DNA of 64,000 nucleotides from Pseudomonas sp. A-RE-19 (GCF_019956555.1 NZ_JAHBDQ010000014.1:1-64000), one strand, 5' to 3'; shown: positions 7,289 to 17,204, counted from the stretch's first letter. The notes: a model not told the origin generated them from the letters alone. Numbers and translations are program-made.

Positions 7289-9793
7289 ATGACCCGTTCC
7301 CCGTTTCGCCGTCTTGTGTTTGGCACCCTGCGCCGACTGCTATACCTCTGGGTTCGCTCGGAGACGATCAATCAGTCGTCGTTCACCCTCAACCTCGACC
7401 GCAGCCGGCCGGTGTTCTACGTCCTGCAAAATCCTTCACTGACCGACCTCGCCGTGGTCGATACCGAATGCAGCAAGGCCGGCCTGCCACGCCCGGTGTT
7501 GCCGGTATCGGTGGGTACGTTGCTGGAGCCCGCAGCGTTCTTTTACCTGACGCCGGAGCCCGACTGGCTCGGCCGTCAGGACAAGCGCGGCGCGCCACCG
7601 ACCCTGACCCGTCTGGTCAGCGCCCTGAGCCAGAACGCCGCCGAAGACGCGCAGATCATTCCGGTCAGCGTGTTCTGGGGCCAGTCGCCGGACAGCGAAT
7701 CGAGCCCGTGGAAACTGTTGTTCGCCGACAGCTGGGCGGTCACCGGGCGTTTGCGTCGGCTGCTGAGCATCATGATTCTGGGGCGCAAGACCCGAGTGCA
7801 GTTCTCGGCACCGATTCATTTGCGTGAACTGATCGAACACAACAAAGGCCACGAGCGCACCGTGCGCATGGCCCAGCGCATCCTGCGGGTGCACTTTCGC
7901 AACCTGAAAGCCGCGGTGATCGGCCCGGACATTTCCCACCGTCGCAACCTGGTCAAAGGCCTGCTCAATCAGCCCTTGGTCAAACAGGCAATCCTCGACG
8001 AAGCCGAGCGCGAAAACATCTCCCCGGAGAAAGCCAAGGCCCAGGCCCTGCGCTACGGCAACGAAATCGCCTCGGACTACACCTACACCGCGATCCGCTT
8101 TCTGGAAGTGGTGCTGAGCTGGTTCTGGAACAAGATCTACGACGGGATCAAGGTCAACCACATCGAAGGTGTGCAGAAAGTCGCCCAGGGTCACGAAGTG
8201 ATCTACGTGCCGTGCCATCGAAGCCACATCGACTACCTGCTGCTCTCGTATCTGCTGTTTCGCAACGGCCTGACCCCGCCGCACGTTGCCGCCGGGATCA
8301 ACCTCAACATGCCGGTGATCGGCAGTCTGCTGCGCCGTGGCGGCGCGTTCTTCATGCGCCGCACGTTCAAGGGCAACCCGCTCTACACCTCGGTGTTCAA
8401 CGAATACCTGCACACCCTGTTCACCAAAGGCTTCCCGGTGGAGTACTTCGTCGAGGGCGGCCGTTCGCGCACCGGGCGCATGCTGCAACCGAAAACCGGG
8501 ATGCTCGCGATCACTCTGCGCAGCTTCCTGCGTTCATCGCGCATGCCGATTGTCTTCGTGCCGGTGTACATCGGCTATGAGCGTGTGCTGGAAGGCCGCA
8601 CCTACCTCGGCGAATTGCGCGGCGCGAGCAAGAAGAAAGAATCGATCTTCGACATCTTCAAAGTCATCGGCGCACTCAAACAGCGCTTCGGTCAGGTCGC
8701 GGTCAACTTCGGTGAGCCGATCAAACTGGCGGAATTCCTCGACAGCGAACAACCAGACTGGCGCCAACAGGAACTCGGCCCGCAGTTCAAACCGGCCTGG
8801 CTCAACGAAACCACCAACCGCCTCGGCGAGAAAGTCGCGCAGCATTTGAATGAAGCGGCGGCGATCAACCCGGTGAATCTGGTGGCCCTGGCGTTGCTGT
8901 CCACCAGCCGTCTGGCCCTGGACGACCGCGCCATGGCGCGGGTGCTCGATTTGTATCTGGCCTTGTTGCGCAAAGTCCCCTACTCGCCGCACACCACCCT
9001 GCCGGAGGGTGACGGCCGGGCGCTGATCGAGCATGTGAAGGACATGAACCTGCTGTCCGAGCAGAGCGATGCGCTGGGCAAGATTTTGTACCTGGACGAA
9101 CAAAACGCCGTCCTGATGACCTACTACCGCAACAACGTGCTGCACATCTTCGCGTTGCCAGCGTTGCTGGCGAGTTTCTTCCAGAGCGCGTCGCGCATGA
9201 GCCGCGAGCAAATCCTGCGCTACACCCGCGCGCTGTATCCGTACTTGCAATCGGAGCTGTTCATTCGCTGGACGCTGGACGAACTCGACGGCGTGATCGA
9301 TCAATGGCTCGAAGCCTTTGTCGAACAAGGCCTGCTGCGTTTTGAAAAAGACGTATACCTGCGTCCGGCGCCAAGTTCGCGGCATTTCGTGCTGCTGACG
9401 CTGCTGTCGAAAAGCATCGCCCAGACCTTGCAGCGCTTCTACATGACCGTTTCCTTGCTGCTCAACAGCGGCCAGAACAGCCTCAGCGCCGAAGAACTCG
9501 AAGACCTCTGCACCGTCATGGCCCAGCGCCTGTCGATCCTCCACGGCCTGAACGCTCCAGAGTTCTTCGACAAGAGCCTGTTCCGTCACTTCATCCAGAC
9601 AATGCTGGACCTCGACGTGCTGCGTCGCGATGAAGCCGGCAAGTTGAGCTATCACGAACTGCTCGGCGAACTGGCTGAAGGCGCCGCCAAACGGGTGCTA
9701 CCGGCGGAGATTCGTTTGTCGATCCGTCAGGTGGCGCTGCATCGTAGCGAGGACGCGGCGGATCAAGTCGCGACTGCGGCACAGACCGACTAA
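7289..9793 (+). CDS. plsB: Glycerol-3-phosphate 1-O-acyltransferase
   Basis: 834 aa, full length for PlsB. Inner-membrane enzyme that transfers an acyl group from acyl-ACP or acyl-CoA to sn-glycerol-3-phosphate, the first committed step of phospholipid synthesis. The HX4D catalytic motif is in [10 protein letters not shown] (about residues 309-318), with the further acyltransferase motifs FMRRTFKG and [10 protein letters not shown]. The ATG at 7289 gives the MTRSPFRRL start usual in Pseudomonas, but its ribosome-binding site is weak and it lies 18 nt from a terminator-like hairpin. A terminator follows the gene. Confidence 0.95.
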   Translation: MTRSPFRRLVFGTLRRLLYLWVRSETINQSSFTLNLDRSRPVFYVLQNPSLTDLAVVDTECSKAGLPRPVLPVSVGTLLEPAAFFYLTPEPDWLGRQDKRGAPPTLTRLVSALSQNAAEDAQIIPVSVFWGQSPDSESSPWKLLFADSWAVTGRLRRLLSIMILGRKTRVQFSAPIHLRELIEHNKGHERTVRMAQRILRVHFRNLKAAVIGPDISHRRNLVKGLLNQPLVKQAILDEAERENISPEKAKAQALRYGNEIASDYTYTAIRFLEVVLSWFWNKIYDGIKVNHIEGVQKVAQGHEVIYVPCHRSHIDYLLLSYLLFRNGLTPPHVAAGINLNMPVIGSLLRRGGAFFMRRTFKGNPLYTSVFNEYLHTLFTKGFPVEYFVEGGRSRTGRMLQPKTGMLAITLRSFLRSSRMPIVFVPVYIGYERVLEGRTYLGELRGASKKKESIFDIFKVIGALKQRFGQVAVNFGEPIKLAEFLDSEQPDWRQQELGPQFKPAWLNETTNRLGEKVAQHLNEAAAINPVNLVALALLSTSRLALDDRAMARVLDLYLALLRKVPYSPHTTLPEGDGRALIEHVKDMNLLSEQSDALGKILYLDEQNAVLMTYYRNNVLHIFALPALLASFFQSASRMSREQILRYTRALYPYLQSELFIRWTLDELDGVIDQWLEAFVEQGLLRFEKDVYLRPAPSSRHFVLLTLLSKSIAQTLQRFYMTVSLLLNSGQNSLSAEELEDLCTVMAQRLSILHGLNAPEFFDKSLFRHFIQTMLDLDVLRRDEAGKLSYHELLGELAEGAAKRVLPAEIRLSIRQVALHRSEDAADQVATAAQTD

Positions 9794-9801
9794 ATTCCTA
9801 C

Positions 9802-9829
9802 AGGCGCCAGGCTTCTTCTGGCGCCTTTG
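9802..9829 (+). terminator. Terminator after plsB
   Basis: Stem AGGCGCCAG / CTGGCGCCT with loop GCTTCTT and a short T-run, 9 nt after the plsB stop codon. Confidence 0.6.
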
Positions 9830-9844
9830 ATACGGAGATCTTCG

Positions 9845-10243
9845 ATGAAAAAACTCTCTCTTGTTCTGCTGACAGCCCTGCTCGGTGCCTGCCAGTCGAC
9901 ACAACCGAGCGCCAACGCCAGCCTCGACGGTGAAGTGTTCTACCTGCAACGCATTGCTCTGCCTCCGAACGCGACCTTGAGCGTCAGCTTGCAAGATGTG
10001 TCCCTGGCCGACGCACCGGCGGTAGTGCTAGACGAGCAGAAAGGCCCGGTCAAAGGCCAAGTGCCGTTGCCATTCCATTTGAGCTACGATCCGGCGCAGG
10101 TCAAACCCGGCCACCGCTACTCGGTCAGTGCCCGCATCGAAGTGGACGGTAATCTGATGTTCATCAGCACTGAAAATCATGCGGTGAAACTGGACGGCAA
10201 AGATCCGCAACCCCTGAAAATCCGCGTCGACGCCGCCCGCTAA
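9845..10243 (+). CDS. YbaY-type lipoprotein
   Basis: 132 aa. Type II signal peptide: MKKLSLVLLTALLGACQS, with the lipobox LGAC placing the lipidated cysteine at residue 15. The rest reads as a beta-rich YbaY/HslJ-like domain (YLQRIALPPNATLSVSLQDV is the characteristic opening). No enzyme residues are recognisable. I chose the ATG at 9845 for its GGAG ribosome-binding site at 9835. It sits between plsB and a DUF4197 gene in the same direction. The role of this family is not established. Confidence 0.85.
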   Translation: MKKLSLVLLTALLGACQSTQPSANASLDGEVFYLQRIALPPNATLSVSLQDVSLADAPAVVLDEQKGPVKGQVPLPFHLSYDPAQVKPGHRYSVSARIEVDGNLMFISTENHAVKLDGKDPQPLKIRVDAAR

Positions 10244-10283
10244 CGCTCTTCTCTGAACCTTTTTTTCTGAACAGGAAGCCGCC

Positions 10284-10973
10284 ATGCTCCGCCCTACCCT
10301 TCGCTTCGCCGGCCTGTGCGCAGGCCTGATGATTTGCGCCAACGCCCTGGCCCTGTCGCTCAATGACCTGTCGCAACAAGACGCCACCGGTGGCCTCAAG
10401 GACGCTCTGACCCAAGGTGCGCAACTGGCCGTTAAACAACTCGGCACACCCGGTGGCTTCAGCAACAACCCGGACGTGAAAATCGAACTGCCGGGCAAGC
10501 TGGGTAAAGTCGCCAAGAAAATGAAACAGTTCGGCATGGGTGACCAGGTCGATCAACTGGAAACCAGTATGAACAAAGCGGCTGAAACGGCCGTGACGCA
10601 GGCTCAGCCGATTCTGGTGGATGCGGTGAAGAAGATGACCGTGGACGATGCCAAGGGGATCCTCAGCGGTGGTAAGGACTCGGCCACTCAGTACCTGAGC
10701 AAAACCAGCCGCGAGCAAATCCGCACCAAATTCCTGCCTATCGTCAAACAAGCCACCGACCAGGTAGGTCTGGCCCAGCAGTACAACTCATTCGCCGGGC
10801 AAGCGGCGACGCTGGGTGTGCTGGATGCGAAGAACGCCAACATCGAAAGCTATGTCACCGAGCAAGCGTTGAACGGTTTGTTCGAGATGATCGGCAAGCA
10901 GGAAGAATCCATTCGCCAGAACCCTGCGGCGGCGGCGACCAGTTTGGCGAAGAAGGTGTTTGGTACGTTGTAA
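10284..10973 (+). CDS. DUF4197 domain-containing exported protein
   Basis: 229 aa. An N-terminal signal peptide (about residues 1-24, ending ANALALS) is followed by an all-alpha region typical of DUF4197: SLNDLSQQDATGGLKDALTQ near the start and IRQNPAAAATSLAKKVFGTL at the end. Probably periplasmic, function unknown. It follows the YbaY-like gene by 40 bp with an AGGAAG ribosome-binding site and is ended by a strong terminator, so the two may share a transcript. Confidence 0.85.
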   Translation: MLRPTLRFAGLCAGLMICANALALSLNDLSQQDATGGLKDALTQGAQLAVKQLGTPGGFSNNPDVKIELPGKLGKVAKKMKQFGMGDQVDQLETSMNKAAETAVTQAQPILVDAVKKMTVDDAKGILSGGKDSATQYLSKTSREQIRTKFLPIVKQATDQVGLAQQYNSFAGQAATLGVLDAKNANIESYVTEQALNGLFEMIGKQEESIRQNPAAAATSLAKKVFGTL

Positions 10974-10996
10974 TTTTCCAAGTGCAACTCATCACG

Positions 10997-11037
10997 AAAA
11001 GCCCGCTGACCTTTAAAGGTTCAGCGGGCTTTTTCTT
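10997..11037 (+). terminator. Strong Rho-independent terminator
   Basis: Stem AGCCCGCTGACCTTT / AAAGGTTCAGCGGGCT followed by TTTTCTTTT, 25 nt after the DUF4197 stop. The A-rich left side would also allow it to end the leftward DUF6124 gene. Confidence 0.9.
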
Positions 11038-11042
11038 TTGCG

Positions 11043-11420
11043 CTACTGTTGCGGATCCAGATTATCCAGCACGCGATTCACTGACAACTCCGCCAGTGAA
11101 ATCATCTGTTGAATCCCCAGCACCAAGTTGTACGTGGGGCCGGTCAGGTCGAAGGCTAACTCACTGGCCATGACATTGGCCGTAGCAAGGGTTTCACAGG
11201 CATGACCCAGGAGAGTTTCGGAATCGACGTTTGGACCGATGACGAAAATCGTACTGGGACGACGATCGGCTTTGCCCTTTTTTTCGGCCGCAGGGGCGAG
11301 ATAATGATCGAGCGCGCGGATCGCCGCGTCGTGGAGTTTCCTGGAATTGAGGAAAGCGTAGGGGGAAACGGGATCAGTTTCTGTTTCTGCTTCGGGGGGA
11401 TTTGGACTGTCTTTGATCAT
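11043..11420 (-). CDS. DUF6124 family protein
   Basis: 125 aa, small soluble protein. The PYAFLNSRKLHDAAIRALDHYL opening and the helix-rich end (ETLLGHACETLATANVMASE ... AELSVNRVLDN) match the DUF6124 (DUF3077-like) family that occurs in many copies in fluorescent pseudomonads. Function unknown. The start at 11420 has AGGAG 8 nt upstream. That ribosome-binding site lies inside a hairpin of a structured leader (see the entry at 11421-11697), which suggests post-transcriptional control. A possible DNA-associated or stress role is speculation. Confidence 0.85.
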   Translation of the reverse strand: MIKDSPNPPEAETETDPVSPYAFLNSRKLHDAAIRALDHYLAPAAEKKGKADRRPSTIFVIGPNVDSETLLGHACETLATANVMASELAFDLTGPTYNLVLGIQQMISLAELSVNRVLDNLDPQQ

Positions 11421-11697
11421 TGTGTAGCTCCTGAAGTAATGGAGCTGCCACCGATCGCTGCGAAACGAATTTAAGGTGGCAGCTGTACGCAGGTTCGCAG
11501 ACCGGGACTTCAGGAACCCGGCATACCCGAAGGTATCCCGCGCACAGCCGCCATAACACAGGCATAAAAAGCGCCCGCTTTCGGATGGTGGACGCTGTGC
11601 GTCTGAAGTTTAACCGGGCTGCGAAACCCGGTCGCTGCTTTTTGCAGCGACGGTCCAAGGCTAGAGGTCGCGCTTCCGACAGACAACCTGAAAAACA
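11421..11697 (-). promoter_or_regulatory. Structured 5' leader of the DUF6124 gene with mutually exclusive hairpins
   Basis: Upstream of the ATG, AGCTCC (11441-11446 in minus-strand sense) can pair with GGAGCT (11431-11426), hiding the AGGAG ribosome-binding site. The same AGCT belongs to a 10-bp stem, GCTGCCACC-type, pairing 11484-11475 with 11452-11443. The two stems share 11443-11446, so only one can form fully. Further up are stems GTCGCTGC/GCAGCGAC (around 11630-11650) and ACCGGG/CCCGGT (around 11613-11632), and a GATACC-TTCG-GGTATG hairpin (around 11523-11538). This layout resembles a riboswitch or sRNA target, but no ligand is known. Confidence 0.5.
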
Positions 11698-12152
11698 TGT
11701 CGGATGTTTCCTTTATTTTTGATCGTCCATAAACAACGCCTGAAGCAATGAGCTATCAGTGCATCCGAAAGACATTGGTCGGGTGTCAGGCCGTCTTCGC
11801 GGGCAAGCCTCGCTCCTACAACTGGTGGTGACGTATGTCTGAGAGAGATTGGTCGGCTGTCAGGCCGACAGGATCAAAAGATCGCAGCCTTCGGCAGCTC
11901 CTACAGGGTAATGCGGCAAGCCAAACTATGGGCCGAGCGTTAGCTCGCCTGCCGCTTTTGATCTTGATCTGGCCGCCCCTTCGGGAGGCTGAGCGCAGGT
12001 GTTCATCCGGGGATTGGCGCGCAGCGCCGTTCGACGCAGTCGAACTCATCACATGTAGGTTGTAGCGAAGCTAGCCGCCATCACCGCAGCAACGGATATG
12101 TACCCCACCAACCAACAGCATGGTCGGCCCGAAGGCCGCCAGGATCAAAGAA
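11698..12152. other. Intergenic stretch built from fragments of dispersed repeats
   Basis: No credible gene on either strand. It contains a single REP unit at about 11,790-11,820 (CTTCGCGGGCAAGCCTCGCT), a GATCAAAAGATCGCAGCC unit at 11,870-11,906, and a GC-rich run (11,930-12,060) that includes CCCTTCGGGAGGCTGAGCG. It looks like a mosaic of decayed repeats between the DUF6124 leader and the end of mexK. Confidence 0.5.
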
Positions 12153-15100
12153 TCACACAGCCTCTTTCTTGACCCTGAACCAAGCCGCATACAGCGCCGG
12201 CAAAAACAGCAACGTCAACGCCGTCGCCACAATCAACCCGCCCATGATCGCCACCGCCATCGGCCCGAAAAACACGCTGCGTGACAATGGAATCATCGCC
12301 AACACCGCCGCCAACGCCGTCAGCACAATCGGTCGGAACCGCCGCACCGTCGCCTCGATAATCGCTTGCCAAGGCTTAAGCCCGCCAGCGATATCCTGCT
12401 CAATCTGATCCACCAGAATCACCGAGTTACGCATGATCATCCCGGACAAGGCGATGGTCCCGAGCATCGCCACAAAACCAAACGGCTGGCGGAACACCAT
12501 CAGAAACAGCGTCACCCCGATCAGCCCCAACGGCGCCGTCAGAAACACCATCACCGTGCGTGAGAAACTGCGCAATTGCAGCATCAGCAACGTCAGCACC
12601 ACCACGATGAACAACGGCACACCGGCCTTCACCGAGTTCTGCCCGCGTGCCGAGTCTTCCACCGTACCACCGACGTCCAGCAGGTAGCCGTCCGGCAATT
12701 CGGCACGAATCGGATCGAGGGTCGGCATGATTTGCTGCACCAGCGTCGCCGGTTGTTCCTTGCCGTAGATGTCGGCGCGAATCGTCACGTTGGGCAGGCG
12801 GTTACGGTGCCAGATGATGCCCTCCTCGAAGCCGTATTCCAGCGTTGCGATCTGCGACAGCGCCACGCTGCGGCCATTGTCGGTCGGCACGGCCAGACTT
12901 GGCAGCAATGCCAGCTCGGTGCGCTCATGCACCGTGCCGCGCAACAGGATCTCGATCAATTCATTGTCTTCGCGATACTGGCTGACACTGGAACCGGTCA
13001 ATGAGCTTTGCAGGAACCTCGAGAGGTTCGCCGTGCTCACGCCCAGCGCCCGCGCACGGTCCTGATCGACGTTCAGGTAAACGACTTTGCTCGGTTCTTC
13101 CCAGTCCAGATGCACGTTGGCCACGTGTGGGTTCTCGCGAACCTTGGCCGCCACTTTGCGGGCCAATGCGCGGACTTCCTCGATGTGCTCACCGGTCACC
13201 CGGAACTGCACCGGATAGCCAACCGGGGGACCGTTTTCCAGCCGCGTGACCCGCGAGCGCAAGGCCGGGAATTGTTCGTTGAGTGTTTCGATCAGCCAGG
13301 TACGCAGCGCTTCGCGGTCCTCGATGGTTTTGGCCAGCACGACAAACTGCGCAAAGCTCGCCGCCGGAAGTTGCTGATCCAGTGGCAGGTAGAATCGCGG
13401 CGAACCGGTGCCAACATACGCCACGTAGTTGTCGATTCCGGCGTGATCCTTGAGCAGACCTTCGAGGCGTTTGACTTCCTCGGCGGTGTTGCTCAAAGAC
13501 GCACCTTCGGCCAGTTTCAGATCGACCATCAACTCCAGCCGTCCCGAAGCCGGGAAGAACTGCTGCGGCACGAAACGGAACAGCACCACTGATGCGACGA
13601 ACATCAGGATGGTCAGGACGATCACCGTTTTGCGCCGGCGCACGCACCACTCCACCAGACGTCTGACGCGCTGATAGAACGGCGTACCATAAGGGTCGGG
13701 CTGGCCGTCGCCGACGCCGTGTTTGGCGGCGTGAATTTTCGCCAGATCCGGCAGGAGTTTTTCCCCCAGATAAGGCACAAAGACTACGGCGGCAACCCAC
13801 GACGCCAACAGCGCGATGGTCACCACCTGGAAGATCGAACGGGTGTATTCACCGGTGCCCGATTGCGCGGTGGCAATCGGCAGGAAACCGGCAGCGGTGA
13901 TCAACGTACCGGTGAGCATCGGGAACGCGGTGCTGGTCCAGGCATAGCTGGCGGCTTTGACCCGGTCGAAGCCCTGCTCCATTTTGATCGCCATCATTTC
14001 CACGGCGATGATCGCGTCATCCACCAACAAGCCCAGCGCCAGCACCAGCGCGCCGAGGGAAATCTTGTGCAGGCCGATGCCGAGGTAATACATGCTGGCG
14101 AAGGTTATCGCCAACACCAGCGGAATCGCCAACGCGACGACCATACCAGTGCGCACACCGAGGGAGAAGAAGCTCACTAACAGGACGATCGCCAGGGCCT
14201 CCACCAACACCTGAACGAACTCGCCGACACCGGTTTTCACTGCCGCTGGCTGGTCGGACACCTTACGCAACTGCATCCCGGCCGGAAGGTTCTCCTGGAT
14301 CCGCGCGAACTCGACCTCCAGCGCTTTGCCCAGTATCAGAATATCGCCACCGTCCTTCATCGCCACGGCCAGACCGATGGCGTCTTCAGCCATGAAGCGC
14401 ATGCGCGGCGCCGGTGGATCGTTGAAGCCACGACGAACGTTCGCCACATCGGCGATACGGAAGGTGCGATCACCGACGCGGATCGGGAAGTTCTTGATCT
14501 CGTCGACTGTCTGAAAATTCCCCGAGACCCGTAGCTGCAATCTCTCGCTAGTGGTTTCGAAGAAGCCTGCGGTGGACATCGCATTCTGCTCTTCAAGCGC
14601 CTGCTGCACCGTCGCCAAGGGCAACCCGAGGGTGGCCAGTTTGACGTTGGACAGTTCGATCCAGATCTTCTCGTCCTGCAGCCCGAGCAGGTCGACCTTG
14701 CCCACATCCTTGACCCGTTGCAGCTGAATCTGGATGCGGTCGGCGTAGTCCTTGAGCACCGCGTAATCAAAACCTTCGCCGGTCAGGGCATAGATGTTGC
14801 CGAAGGTGGTGCCGAATTCATCATTGAAAAACGGCCCCTGAATACCCGGTGGCAGCGTCTGACGGATGTCGCTGATCTTCTTGCGGACTTGATACCAGAG
14901 CGCCGGGATGTCCACCGAATGCATCGAATCCCGCGCCATGAACGTCACTTGGGACTCACCCGGGCGGGAGAACGAAGTGATCCGTTCATACTCGCCGGTT
15001 TCCATCAGTTTCTTTTCAATACGCTCGGTGACCTGGCGCGCCACTTCCTCGGCCGTGGCCCCCGGCCAATTGGTGCGAATCACCATGGCCTTGAAGGTGA

Positions 15101-15224
15101 ACGGCGGGTCTTCACTTTGGCCGAGTTTGGTGTAGGACAACGCGCCGACGACGGCCAGCAAGAGCATCAGGAACAGTACGATCTGGCGGTTACGCAGCGC
15201 CCATTCGGAAAGATTGAAACCCAT
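12153..15224 (-). CDS. mexK: RND multidrug efflux permease MexK
   Basis: 1023 aa. Inner-membrane proton-driven RND transporter of the HAE1/AcrB type. The N-terminal span (IVLFLMLLLAVVGALSYTKL), two large periplasmic loops, the paired acidic residues in span 4 (LVLALGLLVDDAIIAVEMM) and twelve expected spans are all present. The partner adaptor lies 6 bp upstream and the divergent TetR gene beyond that. The arrangement and the neighbours (plsB on one side, rsmJ on the other) match mexJK-mexL (PA3676-PA3678) of P. aeruginosa, whose substrates include triclosan and macrolides. No outer-membrane channel gene is nearby, so a shared OprM-type protein is expected. Substrate range here is inferred. 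Confidence 0.9.
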   Translation of the reverse strand: MGFNLSEWALRNRQIVLFLMLLLAVVGALSYTKLGQSEDPPFTFKAMVIRTNWPGATAEEVARQVTERIEKKLMETGEYERITSFSRPGESQVTFMARDSMHSVDIPALWYQVRKKISDIRQTLPPGIQGPFFNDEFGTTFGNIYALTGEGFDYAVLKDYADRIQIQLQRVKDVGKVDLLGLQDEKIWIELSNVKLATLGLPLATVQQALEEQNAMSTAGFFETTSERLQLRVSGNFQTVDEIKNFPIRVGDRTFRIADVANVRRGFNDPPAPRMRFMAEDAIGLAVAMKDGGDILILGKALEVEFARIQENLPAGMQLRKVSDQPAAVKTGVGEFVQVLVEALAIVLLVSFFSLGVRTGMVVALAIPLVLAITFASMYYLGIGLHKISLGALVLALGLLVDDAIIAVEMMAIKMEQGFDRVKAASYAWTSTAFPMLTGTLITAAGFLPIATAQSGTGEYTRSIFQVVTIALLASWVAAVVFVPYLGEKLLPDLAKIHAAKHGVGDGQPDPYGTPFYQRVRRLVEWCVRRRKTVIVLTILMFVASVVLFRFVPQQFFPASGRLELMVDLKLAEGASLSNTAEEVKRLEGLLKDHAGIDNYVAYVGTGSPRFYLPLDQQLPAASFAQFVVLAKTIEDREALRTWLIETLNEQFPALRSRVTRLENGPPVGYPVQFRVTGEHIEEVRALARKVAAKVRENPHVANVHLDWEEPSKVVYLNVDQDRARALGVSTANLSRFLQSSLTGSSVSQYREDNELIEILLRGTVHERTELALLPSLAVPTDNGRSVALSQIATLEYGFEEGIIWHRNRLPNVTIRADIYGKEQPATLVQQIMPTLDPIRAELPDGYLLDVGGTVEDSARGQNSVKAGVPLFIVVVLTLLMLQLRSFSRTVMVFLTAPLGLIGVTLFLMVFRQPFGFVAMLGTIALSGMIMRNSVILVDQIEQDIAGGLKPWQAIIEATVRRFRPIVLTALAAVLAMIPLSRSVFFGPMAVAIMGGLIVATALTLLFLPALYAAWFRVKKEAV

Positions 15225-15230
15225 CGGGGA

Positions 15231-16331
15231 TTACTCCTTGTGCGCCAGATTGACCACGCGGTTGGAGCGATCCACCGGGCGCACTTGCTGCCCGTCGTGA
15301 AGCACATGAACACCGGCCGCCACCACCCAATCGCTGGCGTTCAGGCCTTCAAGAACCGGCACGGTTTTCTCACCGAATGCACCGACCCGCACCGGGGCTT
15401 TTTTCAAGGTGTTGTTGGCGCCGAGCACCCACACATAGGTGGCACCGTTTTCCGCGGTGACCGCCGACAGCGGCACCGACAGCGCCACCACATCGGCAGC
15501 CTGAATGAACACCCGGGCACTCTGGCCGAGTTCGGCGGGAACCTTGCCGGCGGTGAATGCAATGCGGGCGGCAAAGGTGCGGGATTTTGGATCGGCCGCG
15601 GGTGACAACTCACGGATGCGTCCGGGGAAGCGTTGATCAGGTTGAGTCCAGAGCTCCACCGAGACCGGTTGACCGACCTTGAAGCGGCCAAAACTCTGCT
15701 CCGGCAGGCTGATCAACACTTCGCGTTCGCCATCGGTGGCGAGGGTAAACACGGTTTGCCCGGCCGCGACCACTTGCCCGACTTCAACTGCACGTTTGGC
15801 CACCACGCCATCCTGTGGCGCACGCAGCACCGCGTAACTGGCCTGGTTGGTCGATACGTTGAATTCGGCTTTGATTTGCTTGAGACGCGCTTCACCGGAG
15901 CGATAGAGGTTTTCCGCGTTGTCGTACTGCGAACGGCTGACCATCTGCCGTTCCATCAGGGTCTTGTAGCGATCACGCTCGGCGCGCACCAGGTTCAGGT
16001 TGGCTTCGGCGGCCGCGACCTGAGCACGGGTGGCTTCCAGTTGCAGGCGTACGTCCTGAGGATCGAGCTCTGCCAGAGGCTGGTCGGCCTTGACCCGCTG
16101 CCCTTCCTCGACCAGTCGTCGGCTGACTTTGCCACCGATGCGAAAGGCCAGATCCGGCTCAAACCGCGCGCGGACTTCACCGGGAAAACTTTCCATTGCC
16201 TGGCCCGAGGGCTCTGGCTGCACCACCATGGCTGGGCGCACGGCGACGGGAGGCGTCTCTTCATGACCACATGCAGACAATAAAAAAGCCAGGCTGACCG
16301 GCAACGCGAGGGGCAAGGCATGGCGGAACAT
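15231..16331 (-). CDS. mexJ: RND efflux periplasmic adaptor MexJ (membrane fusion protein)
   Basis: 366 aa. Lipoprotein signal: hydrophobic stretch ending LLSACG, with the cysteine at about residue 21. The body shows the HlyD/AcrA pattern: barrel-sandwich half EVRARFEPDLAFRIGGKVSR, an alpha-helical hairpin rich in Ala, Arg and Glu (about 95-150), a second lipoyl half VLRAPQDGVVAKRAVEVGQV, then a beta-barrel. It bridges MexK and an outer-membrane channel. It is the first gene of the leftward mexJK operon, and its start faces mexL across a 93-bp control region. Confidence 0.9.
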   Translation of the reverse strand: MFRHALPLALPVSLAFLLSACGHEETPPVAVRPAMVVQPEPSGQAMESFPGEVRARFEPDLAFRIGGKVSRRLVEEGQRVKADQPLAELDPQDVRLQLEATRAQVAAAEANLNLVRAERDRYKTLMERQMVSRSQYDNAENLYRSGEARLKQIKAEFNVSTNQASYAVLRAPQDGVVAKRAVEVGQVVAAGQTVFTLATDGEREVLISLPEQSFGRFKVGQPVSVELWTQPDQRFPGRIRELSPAADPKSRTFAARIAFTAGKVPAELGQSARVFIQAADVVALSVPLSAVTAENGATYVWVLGANNTLKKAPVRVGAFGEKTVPVLEGLNASDWVVAAGVHVLHDGQQVRPVDRSNRVVNLAHKE

Positions 16332-16368
16332 GGTGAAGGACCTTTCGCTAATGGTGCTTGGAATAATT

Positions 16369-16413
16369 ATACTGGCCAGTATGTTATTAATAGCAAACTC
16401 ACCAGTCCAGTAT
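16369..16413. promoter_or_regulatory. Probable MexL operator region
   Basis: The perfect 14-bp palindrome ATACTGGCCAGTAT (16369-16382) is followed by a degenerate copy, ACCAGTCCAGTAT (16401-16413), in the gap between the divergent mexJ and mexL starts. AT-rich sequence that could hold both promoters surrounds them. TetR-family repressors usually bind such palindromes, and MexL is known to repress both its own gene and mexJK. Confidence 0.65.
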
Positions 16414-16424
16414 TAAAGCGAAGA

Positions 16425-17069
16425 ATGTCTAACAATCTTTCAACTCCCAGTGGTCCGGGCCGTCCCAAGGATCTGGCCAAGCGCCGAGCCATCCTCGACG
16501 CGGCGAAAATCCTGTTTCTGAGTAAGGGTTACGCCAACACCAGTATGGATGCCGTAGCGACTGAGGCCGGCGTGTCGAAGCTGACGGTCTACAGCCATTT
16601 CAACGACAAGGAGACGCTGTTCTCCGCCGCCGTGGTAGCCAAATGCGAAGAGCAACTGCCGCCACTGTTTTTTGAATTGCCAGACGGCATTGCGGTGGAA
16701 ACCGTGCTGCTGAACATCGCGCGCGGCTTTCATCAGCTGATTAACAGCGTCGAATCGGTAAACCTGCACCGGCTGATGATGACGCTGGGCAGCCAGGACC
16801 CGAAACTCTCGCTGATTTTCTTCGAGGCCGGGCCAGAACGCATGTTGCACGGCATGGAGCGTTTGCTGGCCAAGGTCAATCAGAGCGGCGTGTTGAGTAT
16901 CGATAAACCGCGTAATGCGGCCGAGCATTTCTTTTGCATGCTCAAAGGCGCGGGGAATTTTCGATTGTTGTATGGCTGCGGCGAGCCGGTGATCGGGGAT
17001 GAGGCCGAAGCCCATGTGCGGGAAGTGGTGGGGTTGTTTATGCGGGCTTATCAGCCGGAGTCGGCCTGA
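16425..17069 (+). CDS. mexL: TetR-family repressor MexL
   Basis: 214 aa. An N-terminal TetR helix-turn-helix (RAILDAAKILFLSKGYANTS then MDAVATEAGVSKLTVYSHF, about residues 17-55) is followed by a helical ligand-binding domain. It is divergent from mexJK and is expected to repress them and itself, as in P. aeruginosa. I chose the ATG at 16425. The frame is open to 16320, but that part runs through the operator and into the mexJ start, so it cannot be coding in this context. Confidence 0.88.
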   Translation: MSNNLSTPSGPGRPKDLAKRRAILDAAKILFLSKGYANTSMDAVATEAGVSKLTVYSHFNDKETLFSAAVVAKCEEQLPPLFFELPDGIAVETVLLNIARGFHQLINSVESVNLHRLMMTLGSQDPKLSLIFFEAGPERMLHGMERLLAKVNQSGVLSIDKPRNAAEHFFCMLKGAGNFRLLYGCGEPVIGDEAEAHVREVVGLFMRAYQPESA

Positions 17070-17096
17070 TCGATTTGTAGTGTTTGGGCCGACGCT

Positions 17097-17189
17097 ATCG
17101 CGAGCAGGCTCGCTCCCACAGTGGGTTTAGGGTGATCACACATTTCGTGTACACCAAAAATCTCCTGTGGGAGCGAGCCTGCTCGCGAT
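17097..17189. repeat. REPIN: 24-bp inverted REP pair
   Basis: Perfect arms at 17097-17120 and 17166-17189 (ATCGCGAGCAGGCTCGCTCC and its complement). It lies between the convergent mexL and rsmJ genes. Confidence 0.85.
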
Positions 17190-17204
17190 GGGGGCGACAC
17201 GGTC

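Noticed and set aside
11835..12065. 76-aa frame in the repeat mosaic after mexK
   Set aside because: Made of REP-type repeat fragments; no coding character.
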